Source of the DNA: Firmicutes bacterium UBA7523
GTDB lineage: Bacteria; Bacillota; Dethiobacteria; Dethiobacterales; Dethiobacteraceae
Assembly (NCBI GenBank): GCA_002479415.1
Contig: DLMZ01000014.1
Span: 1-14,208, forward strand
Reading direction: 5' to 3'
DNA length: 14,208 nt
Shown in pieces: positions 1-6,769 of the stretch (its first letter is position 1; each line of letters opens with the position of its first letter). The notes beneath the pieces were generated by a model. That model did not search any database. It was not told the origin of the DNA and saw only the letters and a list, made by a program, of their open reading frames with translations. Position numbers and translations under genes: made by a program.

Positions 1-9
1 GTTGAAAGA

Positions 10-633
10 ATGATCGGTAAAAACGTGGTTACAGACTTTTCCCCGGAAGCCGTATCCCCCAAGATTGACCCAACTGCATACGTACACCCAATGGGCGTTT
101 GCATTGGCAACGTAACACTTGGTAGCCGCACCTTTGTTGCTCCTCTGGGCGCAGTTCGTGCCGACGAAGGACAGCCTATCTACATCGGCGCTGATTCCAA
201 CGTTCAAGATGGTTGCGTTGTGCACGGCTTGGAAACCGAATCCCATGGCAAGCCTGTTGAAGCTCACCGCGTAACTGGTCCCGACGGCAAGCAATATTCC
301 GTATACATCGGCGACAGAGTCTCTATGGCTCACCAATCCCAGGTACACGGTCCTGCCAAAATCGGCAACGACACTTTCCTGGCTATGGGTTGCCTTATCT
401 TTAAAGGCGAAGTCGGCAATAACTGTGTTGTTGAGCCCGGCGCTAAAGTACTCGGCGGTGCTAAAGTTCCCGATGGCCGCTATGTACCTGCTAACTCAAT
501 TATCGCTACTCAGGAAGCTGCAGATGCTCTTCCCGTTATCACTGATGACTACCCCTTAAAGAACCTCAACAAAGGCGTAGTTCATGTTAACACAAGCTTG
601 GCAACAGGCTATAACAGAGAGCAGCCCCTGTAG
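10..633 (+). CDS. Gamma-class carbonic anhydrase, Cam type (5' end may lie upstream)
   Basis: Probable zinc- or iron-dependent carbonic anhydrase (CO2 + H2O to bicarbonate), working as a trimer of left-handed beta helices. The hexapeptide-repeat fold fills residues 20-165. All three expected metal ligands are present: H72 (VHGLE) and H108/H113 (MAHQSQVHG). So are the residues that act with them in the Methanosarcina Cam enzyme: R50, D52 and E53 in the VRADEG loop, Q66/D67, and E75. The C-terminal helix (167-205) also resembles Cam. This separates it from the YrdA/PaaY-like hexapeptide proteins, which lack the acidic loop. The frame is open to base 1 and no RBS is visible in the nine bases before ATG 10, so the true start, perhaps with a signal peptide as in Cam, may lie outside the window. 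A hairpin terminator follows. Family call is confident; the start is not. Confidence 0.9.
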   Translation: MIGKNVVTDFSPEAVSPKIDPTAYVHPMGVCIGNVTLGSRTFVAPLGAVRADEGQPIYIGADSNVQDGCVVHGLETESHGKPVEAHRVTGPDGKQYSVYIGDRVSMAHQSQVHGPAKIGNDTFLAMGCLIFKGEVGNNCVVEPGAKVLGGAKVPDGRYVPANSIIATQEAADALPVITDDYPLKNLNKGVVHVNTSLATGYNREQPL

Positions 634-655
634 GAAACAACATTTAATAATTAGG

Positions 656-692
656 AAGACGGTGAAGCTTAAAAGCTTCACCGTCTTTTTTT
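656..692 (+). terminator. Rho-independent terminator of the carbonic anhydrase gene
   Basis: A perfect 15-base inverted repeat (AAGACGGTGAAGCTT at 656-670 with its complement at 673-687) leads straight into a run of T residues. It sits 23 bases after the stop codon. Confidence 0.92.
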
Positions 693-713
693 GTTCTATT
701 GTTCCCTGTATAT

Positions 714-762
714 AAAAAAATGACGCCAACTAATCCTTCAGCACCAAGATTAGCTAAGCGTC
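714..762 (-). terminator. Terminator after the 33-residue minus-strand ORF
   Basis: Read on the minus strand, GACGC and TAGCTAATC (762 to 748) pair with GATTAG and GCGTC (735 to 722) around a 12-base loop. There is a small internal mismatch. Seven T residues follow (720 to 714). It lies 18 bases past the stop of the small ORF at 780-881, and no other minus-strand gene nearby would need it. Confidence 0.7.
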
Positions 763-779
763 TCAGACTATTCGACCTA

Positions 780-881
780 TTAAAGCTTTGCCAAATAAGC
801 AAATAAGAACCAAACAGTCGCCACCAGAGATACTATTAATAAAATCAATTGGGACTTAGAAAACCATTTACTCAAGTACAA
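780..881 (-). CDS. 33-residue single-pass membrane microprotein
   Basis: Unrecognised. A short frame starts at TTG (881-879), five bases after a strong Shine-Dalgarno site (GGAGG, complement of 887-891; wider match AGGGAGGAGA). A second TTG at 875 is an alternative start, with 11-base spacing. The product begins YLSKWFSKSQ, so it has a short basic N-terminus. One hydrophobic helix of about 20 residues follows (residues 12-31, including LILLIVSLVATVWF) and it ends AKL. A hairpin terminator with a T run follows 18 bases later. The set of RBS, transmembrane helix, stop and terminator on one strand argues for a real gene, not chance. The function is unknown; many sporulation membrane proteins are of this size, but nothing here ties it to one. 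Confidence 0.6.
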   Translation of the reverse strand: MYLSKWFSKSQLILLIVSLVATVWFLFAYLAKL

Positions 882-1033
882 TCTCTCCTCCCTAACGTGT
901 AGTCGTAATGATATATATATCTATATAAGTCGAAACTTAAAACTTTATTCCCCTCGATATTCCAATAATACCAAAATTCCTTTATCCCTGCAAGCTATTC
1001 TTGTCCCAGGTCTTTCTCTGCCAAATTTCTTTA

Positions 1034-1060
1034 ACCATATTATTTTTTATACATATATTA
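1034..1060 (+). promoter_or_regulatory. Possible sigma-K-type promoter of the LysM gene
   Basis: AC at 1034-1035, a 16-base spacer, then CATATATTA at 1052-1060 fit the known sigma-K pattern AC-N16-CATAnnnTA. Transcription would start about 15 bases before the RBS at 1078-1087. The region is AT-rich, so a chance match is possible. Late mother-cell expression would suit a coat-type LysM protein. Confidence 0.35.
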
Positions 1061-1092
1061 TATAGCAACAGGAGCTTAAGGAGGTGATATTA

Positions 1093-1692
1093 TTGGATAT
1101 TGATAATAATACACGAGCAATTCACCCCGTTGTCGCCGGGCAAATCCCCAGACCACCAAAAAAGTGCAGCGGACACCTGTATACCGTAAGAGTTAACGAT
1201 ACACTCCTAAGTATTTCCCGTAAGTTCCATGTATCAACAGAGCATATTCTTGCAGCCAACCCACAGATTATTAATCCAAATATTATTTTTGTTAATCAGG
1301 TTATCTGCATCCCCGCCGCTGCAGTGGTGCCAAAGCCGACGCCGACGCCCGATCATGTCTGTAATCTGCGTGTTCTTTCACTAAGATTCCTTACAGAAGC
1401 AAGACAGCCACTACAAGTAGTCGGCGGTTCGGTTCAGCTTAATGCACGTGTTATTGTGAGAGCAACGTTCAATCAAACTGTTTTCCGTGCCTTCTTTTTC
1501 TTGGAGCCGACCGGCACCGAGACCTGTGAACTAGCTCGTCTGATCGGCGTTGACTGTCCCAGTACTAGCACTGCAGAAATTCTTTGGCAGGTGCCACAAG
1601 GCACTTTGGGTCGTGTTTTTGTTGTCGCATGCATTAATAGTTGCTGTGCAAAATCTGGTGAAACGCTCGTTGTCCGAAATAACAATCAGTGA
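1093..1692 (+). CDS. LysM-domain protein with cysteine-rich C-terminal domain
   Basis: Likely peptidoglycan-binding protein of 199 residues. A single LysM domain covers residues 29-74 (LYTVRVNDTLLSIS to VICIP) and is bracketed by C25 and C72. A proline-rich linker (76-88, VPKPTPTPDH) leads to a roughly 110-residue domain of predicted beta strands with six cysteines (90, 145, 155, 180, 184, 185), which I do not recognise. There is no signal peptide or membrane helix, so it probably acts inside the mother cell, as SafA-like spore LysM proteins do. The start is TTG 1093, eight bases after GGAGG (1080-1084). The GTG at 1084 overlaps the RBS and is unlikely. A second LysM protein at 13475-14095 shares the N-terminal layout. 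It has its own terminator and a sigma-K-like promoter. Confidence 0.85.
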   Translation: MDIDNNTRAIHPVVAGQIPRPPKKCSGHLYTVRVNDTLLSISRKFHVSTEHILAANPQIINPNIIFVNQVICIPAAAVVPKPTPTPDHVCNLRVLSLRFLTEARQPLQVVGGSVQLNARVIVRATFNQTVFRAFFFLEPTGTETCELARLIGVDCPSTSTAEILWQVPQGTLGRVFVVACINSCCAKSGETLVVRNNNQ

Positions 1693-1713
1693 ACTCGTTT
1701 CAGCTTGCTAAGT

Positions 1714-1756
1714 CCAAAGGGTCTTCTTAGACTTAAGAAAACCCTTTGGTTTTTTT
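1714..1756 (+). terminator. Terminator of the LysM gene
   Basis: CCAAAGGGT (1714-1722) pairs with ACCCTTTGG (1741-1749), with a second inner stem (TTCTTA with TTAAGAA). Seven T residues follow. The T run is only on the plus-strand side, so it does not serve the convergent isochorismatase gene. Confidence 0.88.
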
Positions 1757-1788
1757 GATTCCCTGTCTCCTATTAAATAAGAACAAAG

Positions 1789-2328
1789 CTACTTTATCAG
1801 TTTCAGGATTGCTTTAAACTCCGTGCCCTCCGCAGTGCGGGTCAATTCAAACAACGCTGTCTCTGTGCTGGTGAGCTGAGCACCTCCCGCTTTCATCTTT
1901 TCAAGACCAATGAACTTATTGTCTGCTGTTCGGGAAGAAACAGCATCCACAATCACATGAACATCATACTTGTGGCTAAGCAAACCCATAACTGTCTGAT
2001 AGACACAAATATGAGTTTCTATCCCCGCAACTAAAACATGACTTCGTTTTAAGGCTGCTAATGTTCTAACAAAATCAACATTCAGACAGGAATTGAAAGT
2101 ACTTTTTCTGATAGGATTCTGCCCTTCTAGTTGACGGGCAACTTCTGGGATAGTCGGGCCAAGGCCCTCCGGATACTGCTCCACCCACACAATCGGCATG
2201 TTCAGCACCTTAGCACCCTGAATCATAATTTGCACATTTTTAAACAAATCCTCTTTATTGTGCATCAAATGTGCCAGCTTTCCCTGTATATCAATAATTA
2301 TTAATGCCGCATTATCTCTGTTAAGCAA
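1789..2328 (-). CDS. Isochorismatase-family cysteine hydrolase (YcaC-like)
   Basis: Cytosolic alpha/beta hydrolase of 179 residues in the isochorismatase/nicotinamidase superfamily. The family's catalytic triad is visible: D13 in IIDIQ, K75 in PIRKSTFNS and the nucleophile C108 in GIETHICVYQT, preceded by the usual beta strand. The length and the ETHICVYQT motif match the YcaC-like branch, whose substrates are mostly unknown. Nothing nearby points to isochorismate or nicotinamide metabolism, so no substrate is claimed. The GTG at 2337 overlaps the RBS (GAGGAG). TTG at 2328, eight bases after AGGAG, is the better start. It is transcribed alone, convergent with the LysM gene and divergent from the small-membrane-protein genes. 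I see no clear terminator. Confidence 0.85.
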   Translation of the reverse strand: MLNRDNAALIIIDIQGKLAHLMHNKEDLFKNVQIMIQGAKVLNMPIVWVEQYPEGLGPTIPEVARQLEGQNPIRKSTFNSCLNVDFVRTLAALKRSHVLVAGIETHICVYQTVMGLLSHKYDVHVIVDAVSSRTADNKFIGLEKMKAGGAQLTSTETALFELTRTAEGTEFKAILKLIK

Positions 2329-2522
2329 TTTTGCCACTCCTCACAAGTGTTAAACATATAAAAAAGCTCGTTTTAAACATAATTCATCTTATGACTAATA
2401 ATTCCTGCTTGAAAACTGCTTTCTTGTTTTTTTGCACAGATAACCGCATTTTTTAATCAATACATGAAGGTATATTAAACAAGAAGGTGAGCAAATTATA
2501 TATGCAAAGGAGGTGAAGTAAA

Positions 2523-2705
2523 ATGATGACAACATTTCACTGGATTCACATAATTGTGGGCGCATGGCTGGCGTTCGCCAACTTTATGCCGTTTTTGTCT
2601 TCCGGTTTGTTGTTACTTAACAACGCGGTAATCGGCATTATTGTTGCTCTTTATAACGCGTATTTTCTATTCGCCAAAAACAACACTGACGTAAAAAGTA
2701 AATAG
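2523..2705 (+). CDS. SPW-repeat-like small membrane protein
   Basis: A 60-residue protein with two hydrophobic helices (about 8-30 and 34-52). The layout WIHIIVGAWLAFANF, then a short loop, then LNNAVIGIIVALYNAYF resembles one SPW unit, whose usual form is helix - SPW/SPF - loop - WNN-x-I-x-G. Here the SPW tripeptide reads ANF. The function of SPW proteins is not known. A strong RBS (AAAGGAGGTGA, 2506-2516) precedes tandem ATG codons at 2523 and 2526. It is followed by a moderate hairpin and then, 63 bases on, another small membrane protein, so the two may be partly co-transcribed. Confidence 0.7.
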   Translation: MMTTFHWIHIIVGAWLAFANFMPFLSSGLLLLNNAVIGIIVALYNAYFLFAKNNTDVKSK

Positions 2706-2712
2706 TAACTTG

Positions 2713-2743
2713 CAGGGCACCGATTAAGGTGCCCGCCTGTTTT
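2713..2743 (+). terminator. Weak terminator or attenuator between two small membrane-protein genes
   Basis: GGGCACC (2715-2721) pairs with GGTGCCC (2728-2734), with CAG/CTG extending the stem after a bulge. Only four T residues follow, so some read-through into the gene at 2769 is likely. Confidence 0.55.
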
Positions 2744-2768
2744 AAATCAAAAGCATAGGAGGAAAAAA

Positions 2769-2909
2769 ATGAGTGAGTTCAAAAATGACCTGCGGGAAGA
2801 TCATGTTGCTTCATCAGCAATTAAATACGGCGCTTGGCTTCTTGGGTTAATTATCGTACTCTACTTTATCTCAAGAAATGTTTTTCCTTTTATTCGTTCA
2901 CTTTTCTAA
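2769..2909 (+). CDS. 46-residue small membrane protein
   Basis: Unrecognised. ATG 2769 lies six bases after a perfect AGGAGG (2757-2762). The product has a charged N-terminal part of about 20 residues (MSEFKNDLREDHVASSAIKY), then one hydrophobic helix at about 21-35 (GAWLLGLIIVLYFIS), and ends in FPFIRSLF. The shape suggests a single-pass inner-membrane protein with an N-terminal soluble tail. A clear terminator follows at 2947-2983. The overlapping longer frame at 2834-3043 runs through that terminator, has no RBS and is not a gene. Confidence rests on the RBS, codon pattern and terminator, not on homology. Confidence 0.72.
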   Translation: MSEFKNDLREDHVASSAIKYGAWLLGLIIVLYFISRNVFPFIRSLF

Positions 2910-2946
2910 GAAAACAGAATTGTTTAATACTCAGGAATATTTGTCT

Positions 2947-2983
2947 GCCCAATATGAGCTTTTTGATTCATATCGGGCTTTTT
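2947..2983 (+). terminator. Terminator after the 46-residue protein gene
   Basis: GCCCAATATGA (2947-2957) pairs with TCATATCGGGC (2968-2978) with one mismatch across a 10-base loop, followed by TTTTT. Confidence 0.85.
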
Positions 2984-3117
2984 CTTTGCAAATACAGAAA
3001 CAAGTTGACTACAACAATATTACATAATCTGCATTTTCAATAAACAAGGAATCCTGTCGCATCTCGTCGAATAGCTTAGTAGTTCATCATTCAGACAGCT
3101 GACAGGAGGGGTAACAA

Positions 3118-3366
3118 ATGCCCAGAGTTTCTAAAGGGACCGGCATTCTATTTCTTTTACTTATTATCGGCAGCATATTAGGTACGCTATTAGGAGAATT
3201 ATTAAGCGGATTCTTACCCTTTCTCACCTATGGGCACTCTATAGGCTTAAGTCCTACCACCATAAACCTTGTATCAGTTACAATTACATTTGGATTGATG
3301 CTTAAGCTTAATATTGCTAGTATTATTGGCTTTTTCTTTGCTCTTTTTATTTATACGCGCCTTTAA
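3118..3366 (+). CDS. DUF4321 family membrane protein
   Basis: An 82-residue hydrophobic protein of the DUF4321 family, found in spore-forming and other Clostridia; role unknown. Recognisable features are the N-terminal helix with LGTLLGELLSGFLPFL (residues 22-37), the GHSIGLSPTTINL segment (39-51) and a second hydrophobic helix ending NIASIIGFFFALFIY (65-79). ATG 3118 is six bases after AGGAGGGG (3104-3111). A CCTGTC copy at 3053-3058 is complementary to GACAGG at 3101-3106, which runs into the RBS, so a long-range stem could mask it. A strong terminator follows. It is a single-gene unit here, away from the mreB/maf neighbourhood where I would expect some relatives. Confidence 0.85.
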   Translation: MPRVSKGTGILFLLLIIGSILGTLLGELLSGFLPFLTYGHSIGLSPTTINLVSVTITFGLMLKLNIASIIGFFFALFIYTRL

Positions 3367-3391
3367 AAATAATTGATATTGCACGATATTC

Positions 3392-3426
3392 GGCCTGCGG
3401 GAAACACCGCAGGCCTCTTTATTTTT
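3392..3426 (+). terminator. Terminator of the DUF4321 gene
   Basis: GGCCTGCGG (3392-3400) and CCGCAGGCC (3407-3415) form a perfect 9-base-pair stem with a GAAACA loop. TCTTTATTTTT follows. Confidence 0.92.
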
Positions 3427-3458
3427 AGCCCTGTCTTACAGTGCTTGATAAAACAAGG

Positions 3459-4406
3459 TCACTGAGCGGAACAATAATGAGATATTATCATAGCAAGAGA
3501 TTCATCTAAAGAATACTTCGGGCTAAATCCTAGATTTTGCAATTTTGTAATATCTGGAATGCGCCTTGATGTCTCTTCAAAATTCGGCCCGAAAGCACTT
3601 AAAAATGAAATAAGCTTAATATCTGAGGAAGAGCGTGTTAAATCTTTTATCTTTCTTGCCAGTTCAAGTATTGATATTTCGTTCTTACCACCTATATTAT
3701 AAATTTCTCCCAGACCCCCTTTTTCCATAACAACCTTAAGTCCATCTAACATATCTTCGATATAACAAAATGTCCTTGTTTGTAATCCATCCCCGTAAAC
3801 CGGAAGAGGCTCACCTTTCAAAGCTTTAGAAATCAGTGAAGGAACAACCATGCCATAGCTTCCAGTCTGATAAGGCCCAATAACGTTAAAAAACCTCGCG
3901 ATTTTTATTTTTGTGCCCCATTCACGAAAATATGCCAAAGCTAAGTGTTCCTCCATCAGCTTCCCAACAGAATAAAGCCAGCTAGCTTTTGTGCTGGCAC
4001 CGAGAAGTGAATCATCGCCTTCCGATATTGGAAAACGCATGATCTTGCCATATACGGCAGAGGAAGAAGCGATAAGTGCCTCTTTATTGTGCTTATCTGC
4101 TGCCAGCAAGACACTTTCAGTCCCGAGATAGCTTGATCTCAAAGTTTCGCAGCCTTTGTCCATAGCCAATCGAACACCTACCACACATGCTAAATGAATA
4201 ATATAGTCACAATCCGCTGCTAATGAAGAAACAAGATTCCTTTTTGTTACATCGCCGATAACTATTTTTGCTTTGGTACCTGTCAGTCTATCCTCACGTC
4301 CCGTTGACATATTGTCCAGGATTGTAACCTGATTGCCTTCACGCAGCAAGCGTTTAGTTAAATGCGTGCCGATAAACCCGGCTCCCCCTGTAATTAAATA
4401 GTGCAA
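3459..4406 (-). CDS. NAD-dependent epimerase/dehydratase (extended SDR, UDP-sugar type)
   Basis: A 315-residue extended short-chain dehydrogenase acting on a nucleotide sugar in the cytosol. The Rossmann NAD site is GGAGFIG (7-13), the acidic end of the second strand is D31, and the active site is ASSSAVYG (113-120) with Y145-x3-K149. The C-terminal substrate half has RFFNVIGPYQ (171-180) and QTRTFCYIEDM (209-219), a pattern shared by UDP-glucuronate decarboxylases and UDP-glucose/glucuronate 4-epimerases. I cannot choose between these from sequence. Divergence from a UDP-sugar 6-dehydrogenase makes UDP-glucuronate (or its GlcNAc analogue) an attractive substrate. TTG 4406 is nine bases after GGAGG of AAAGGAGGAG (complement of 4414-4423). 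Confidence 0.88.
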   Translation of the reverse strand: MHYLITGGAGFIGTHLTKRLLREGNQVTILDNMSTGREDRLTGTKAKIVIGDVTKRNLVSSLAADCDYIIHLACVVGVRLAMDKGCETLRSSYLGTESVLLAADKHNKEALIASSSAVYGKIMRFPISEGDDSLLGASTKASWLYSVGKLMEEHLALAYFREWGTKIKIARFFNVIGPYQTGSYGMVVPSLISKALKGEPLPVYGDGLQTRTFCYIEDMLDGLKVVMEKGGLGEIYNIGGKNEISILELARKIKDLTRSSSDIKLISFLSAFGPNFEETSRRIPDITKLQNLGFSPKYSLDESLAMIISHYCSAQ

Positions 4407-4526
4407 TGGCTTACTCCTCCTTTCTCTATATTTTATGATTGCTGCTAAGATTAGATTCCCAGGCAGTCAATAAAGGGCATACAAACTCATATTATATAAA
4501 AATTATGAATAATGAGGTGGATGTTA
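4407..4526. promoter_or_regulatory. Divergent control region of the sugar-nucleotide genes
   Basis: Holds the RBS of both genes. Two matches to the sigma-K -10 pattern CATAnnnTA occur: CATATTATA on the plus strand (4488-4496) and CATAAAATA on the minus strand (complement of 4429-4437). Neither has a convincing -35, and the minus one would leave almost no leader. This hints at late-sporulation expression and no more. Confidence 0.25.
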
Positions 4527-5810
4527 TTGCAAAATATTTCGGATCAACAAAAAATTTGCGTCATCGGGTTAGGGTACGTCGGGTTGCCGTTGTTTGTTTT
4601 AGCCGCACAAAATAACTATTCCGTACTAGGAATTGACTTGGACAAAGACAAAATTGACAACCTAAAATATGGTAAGTCATACAATCAGGAGATATCTGAC
4701 TATGACATACAAACTTTCTTGACAAAAGATTTTGTAACAATCAGCACAGATTACAGCGGTCTGTCTTCCTGTGATGTCATTGTTGTTTGCGTACCGACTC
4801 CTCTCTCTGCGAAAGGTAAGCCTGACTATTCACTTCTTTCAAGAGCTGTGGATGAGATTGCTCTCCGTCTACGCCAAGGACAGCTAGTTATTATTGAAAG
4901 TACTGTTGCGCCGGGTACGACCAAAAATTTAGTTCTCTCGCGACTTCAAGCCGGCGGGCTCTCAGTCGGCACCGATTTTTTCCTTTCATATTCACCCGAA
5001 AGAATTGACCCCGGAAATAAAAGTTATAAATTAAACAATATTCCAAAGCTTGCAGCTGGAGCAACTCACATATGCCGTCTTCTTGCCCAAAATTTTTATT
5101 CGTCTCTTGGCCTAACTGTGATTCCGGTCCCTTCATTGGCGGTTGCTGAAATGGCAAAGTTGCTCGAAAACACGTACAGAGACGTAAATATTGCACTCGT
5201 TAACGAGATGGCGCAAATTTGCCATGCAAACAACATAAATATCTGGGATGTTATCAACGCAGCAGCAACAAAACCTTTTGGTTTCCACGCTTTTTATCCC
5301 GGAGTGGGAGTTGGCGGCCACTGTGTTCCGATAGACAGCGTTTATTTCACACACTGGGCATGGGAAAAAGGCACTTCGGCCAAGTTATGCGAGCTTGCTC
5401 GCAAAATTAATACTGAAATGCCTTCATATATTACGAACATTATTATAAATACACTAGCCGCTTCCAACAAAATACTAAGAGGAAGCAAAATTCTGATCTT
5501 GGGAGTAAGCTATAAAAAAGATACAAATGATGTGCGCGAATCTTCTGCATTGAAGCTAATTACACAGCTTCAAATGGAAGGAGCTCAGGTAAGCTTCCAC
5601 GACCCTATGGTCGAAAGCATAGAGATTAACTCAACGATACTGCATAGAGTAACTCCCGACTCAAACTTTATTTCTCAGCAAGACTGTGTCGTACTGGCCT
5701 TGGCGCACAGCGCATACAACCTGTCAGGGATATATTCCGCAAGCACATCTATAATAGACCTCACTAATGCCATGGCAGACTACCCGGAAAATAGGTTAAC
5801 AAGACTGTAG
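4527..5810 (+). CDS. UDP-sugar 6-dehydrogenase (UDP-Glc/UDP-GlcNAc dehydrogenase family, WbpA-like)
   Basis: Probably oxidises C6 of a UDP-sugar to the uronic acid with two NAD+. The 427-residue protein has the full three-domain layout: an NAD-binding GLGYVG (14-19), SPERIDPGN (156-164), the central helix LLENTYRDVNIALVNE (212-227), the catalytic cysteine C266 in GVGGHCVPID, and a C-terminal domain with GVSYKKDTNDVRES (326-339). The KPFGFHAFYPG stretch before the cysteine is closer to the UDP-GlcNAc/UDP-ManNAc branch than to classic UDP-glucose dehydrogenases, but specificity is uncertain. TTG 4527 is chosen because GAGGTGG (4514-4520) lies six bases before it; the ATGs at 4512 and 4521 overlap or abut that RBS. 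The gene is convergent with the glycosyltransferase gene after only 17 bases, with no clear terminator. Confidence 0.9.
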   Translation: MQNISDQQKICVIGLGYVGLPLFVLAAQNNYSVLGIDLDKDKIDNLKYGKSYNQEISDYDIQTFLTKDFVTISTDYSGLSSCDVIVVCVPTPLSAKGKPDYSLLSRAVDEIALRLRQGQLVIIESTVAPGTTKNLVLSRLQAGGLSVGTDFFLSYSPERIDPGNKSYKLNNIPKLAAGATHICRLLAQNFYSSLGLTVIPVPSLAVAEMAKLLENTYRDVNIALVNEMAQICHANNINIWDVINAAATKPFGFHAFYPGVGVGGHCVPIDSVYFTHWAWEKGTSAKLCELARKINTEMPSYITNIIINTLAASNKILRGSKILILGVSYKKDTNDVRESSALKLITQLQMEGAQVSFHDPMVESIEINSTILHRVTPDSNFISQQDCVVLALAHSAYNLSGIYSASTSIIDLTNAMADYPENRLTRL

Positions 5811-5827
5811 AAAAAGCTTGCAGCTTC

Positions 5828-6748
5828 CTATAGAAAATCCTTAACAATGTTCACAAATTGCCTGGCTCTTATAGTGGTTGAATGCCGCTTCCTCACCATT
5901 TCATACCCCCGTCGGGCAATTTCTTTTCTTTCATTTTCATGTTCAAGGTAATACATAGCCTTAGCAAGGAAGTTTTTTGGATTAATTTCCACAAAGGTTA
6001 GTTTGTCTATAAATCCTAAGTCCCTCAATTCTTTTGAGCCTGAAGCCATTAGCAACGTGTTGCAGGCCGGCACCTCAAAATATTTAGCAATTGGGTATCT
6101 AAAAACAGAATCATCTGTGAAAAATATTTTAGCTTGATTAATTGTCTTCGCAAAAGATGGGCCAACTAGCTGATATCCTCTCTCTCCAGGCAAAAAATCT
6201 TTATACCCCGGATGTTGGTAGTGGACAAAACCTTTTACTCCAGCCATTTCCTCCGCAATTTTTGTCCTTAACGGATAGACGTTCTTACTAAGAGCTCCCA
6301 TCAATAAAAAATCGATCTCTTTTTTCAAGCCATAATCCTTAAACTCTTCGGTATATACATGATTAGGCAACCACTTCAATTTGCAGGCAAATTCAGGGAA
6401 AAAGCCTAGAAACGCATCACGATAAAAAGAGAATACGAAATTTATTTTATTTTTCCATACAAATGAGCGAAATTCATTTTGCGTAGTATGAACATCCCAA
6501 TACAATACTCCTTTCGGGATATCAATCTCGTTCAAGCCATGCATAGGCAGATTCTTTGTAAAGTCGTCAAAAAAAATAAAATCGGGAGTGATATTGTTCA
6601 TTCTTATGATATCTTTTATGTGATCCTCTTCTTCGACAAGGCACAAATTAACATCAGGCAGCTTCAGCAATTCCCTTTTAAAGAACTCCCCATACCTGAT
6701 AATATGATTACTCCGGTTTAACGTTGAATAAATTATATTAATCATCAT
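5828..6748 (-). CDS. CgeB-like glycosyltransferase (spore surface sugar)
   Basis: A 306-residue predicted cytosolic glycosyltransferase with a GT-B fold. The C-terminal part holds the CgeB/Glyco_trans_1_2 signature: a nucleotide-sugar site region FRYPIAKYFEVPACNTLLM (216-234), then FVEIN (252-256), and a final ENERKEIARRGYEMVRKRHS (271-290) typical of the family. CgeB in Bacillus is needed for the spore's outermost polysaccharide layer. That role is inferred here from family and neighbours, not shown. RBS AAAGGAG is five bases before ATG 6748; the second ATG at 6745 is an alternative. It follows the GT-D-like gene by 21 bases, so the two are one operon. Confidence 0.82.
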   Translation of the reverse strand: MMINIIYSTLNRSNHIIRYGEFFKRELLKLPDVNLCLVEEEDHIKDIIRMNNITPDFIFFDDFTKNLPMHGLNEIDIPKGVLYWDVHTTQNEFRSFVWKNKINFVFSFYRDAFLGFFPEFACKLKWLPNHVYTEEFKDYGLKKEIDFLLMGALSKNVYPLRTKIAEEMAGVKGFVHYQHPGYKDFLPGERGYQLVGPSFAKTINQAKIFFTDDSVFRYPIAKYFEVPACNTLLMASGSKELRDLGFIDKLTFVEINPKNFLAKAMYYLEHENERKEIARRGYEMVRKRHSTTIRARQFVNIVKDFL

Positions 6749-6769
6749 TTTTTCTCCTTTAATATATAT

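Noticed and set aside
693..1033. Riboswitch or other structured RNA before the LysM gene
   Set aside because: Apart from the small minus-strand ORF and its terminator I could find no stem arrangement or conserved motif of a known riboswitch class.
1473..1685. 70-residue minus-strand frame inside the LysM gene
   Set aside because: Antisense shadow of a clear coding region, no RBS.
2487..2516. Mini-frame ending in the RBS of the SPW-like gene (GTG, 9 codons, stop TGA in AAAGGAGGTGA)
   Set aside because: A leader peptide was considered, but there is no properly spaced RBS and the stop arises from the Shine-Dalgarno sequence itself.
2834..3043. 69-residue plus-strand frame
   Set aside because: No RBS, runs through a terminator hairpin, and overlaps the well-supported 46-residue gene in another frame.
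4891..5410. Three overlapping frames inside the UDP-sugar dehydrogenase gene
   Set aside because: The dehydrogenase covers this region with all family motifs; the others lack RBS and protein-like composition.
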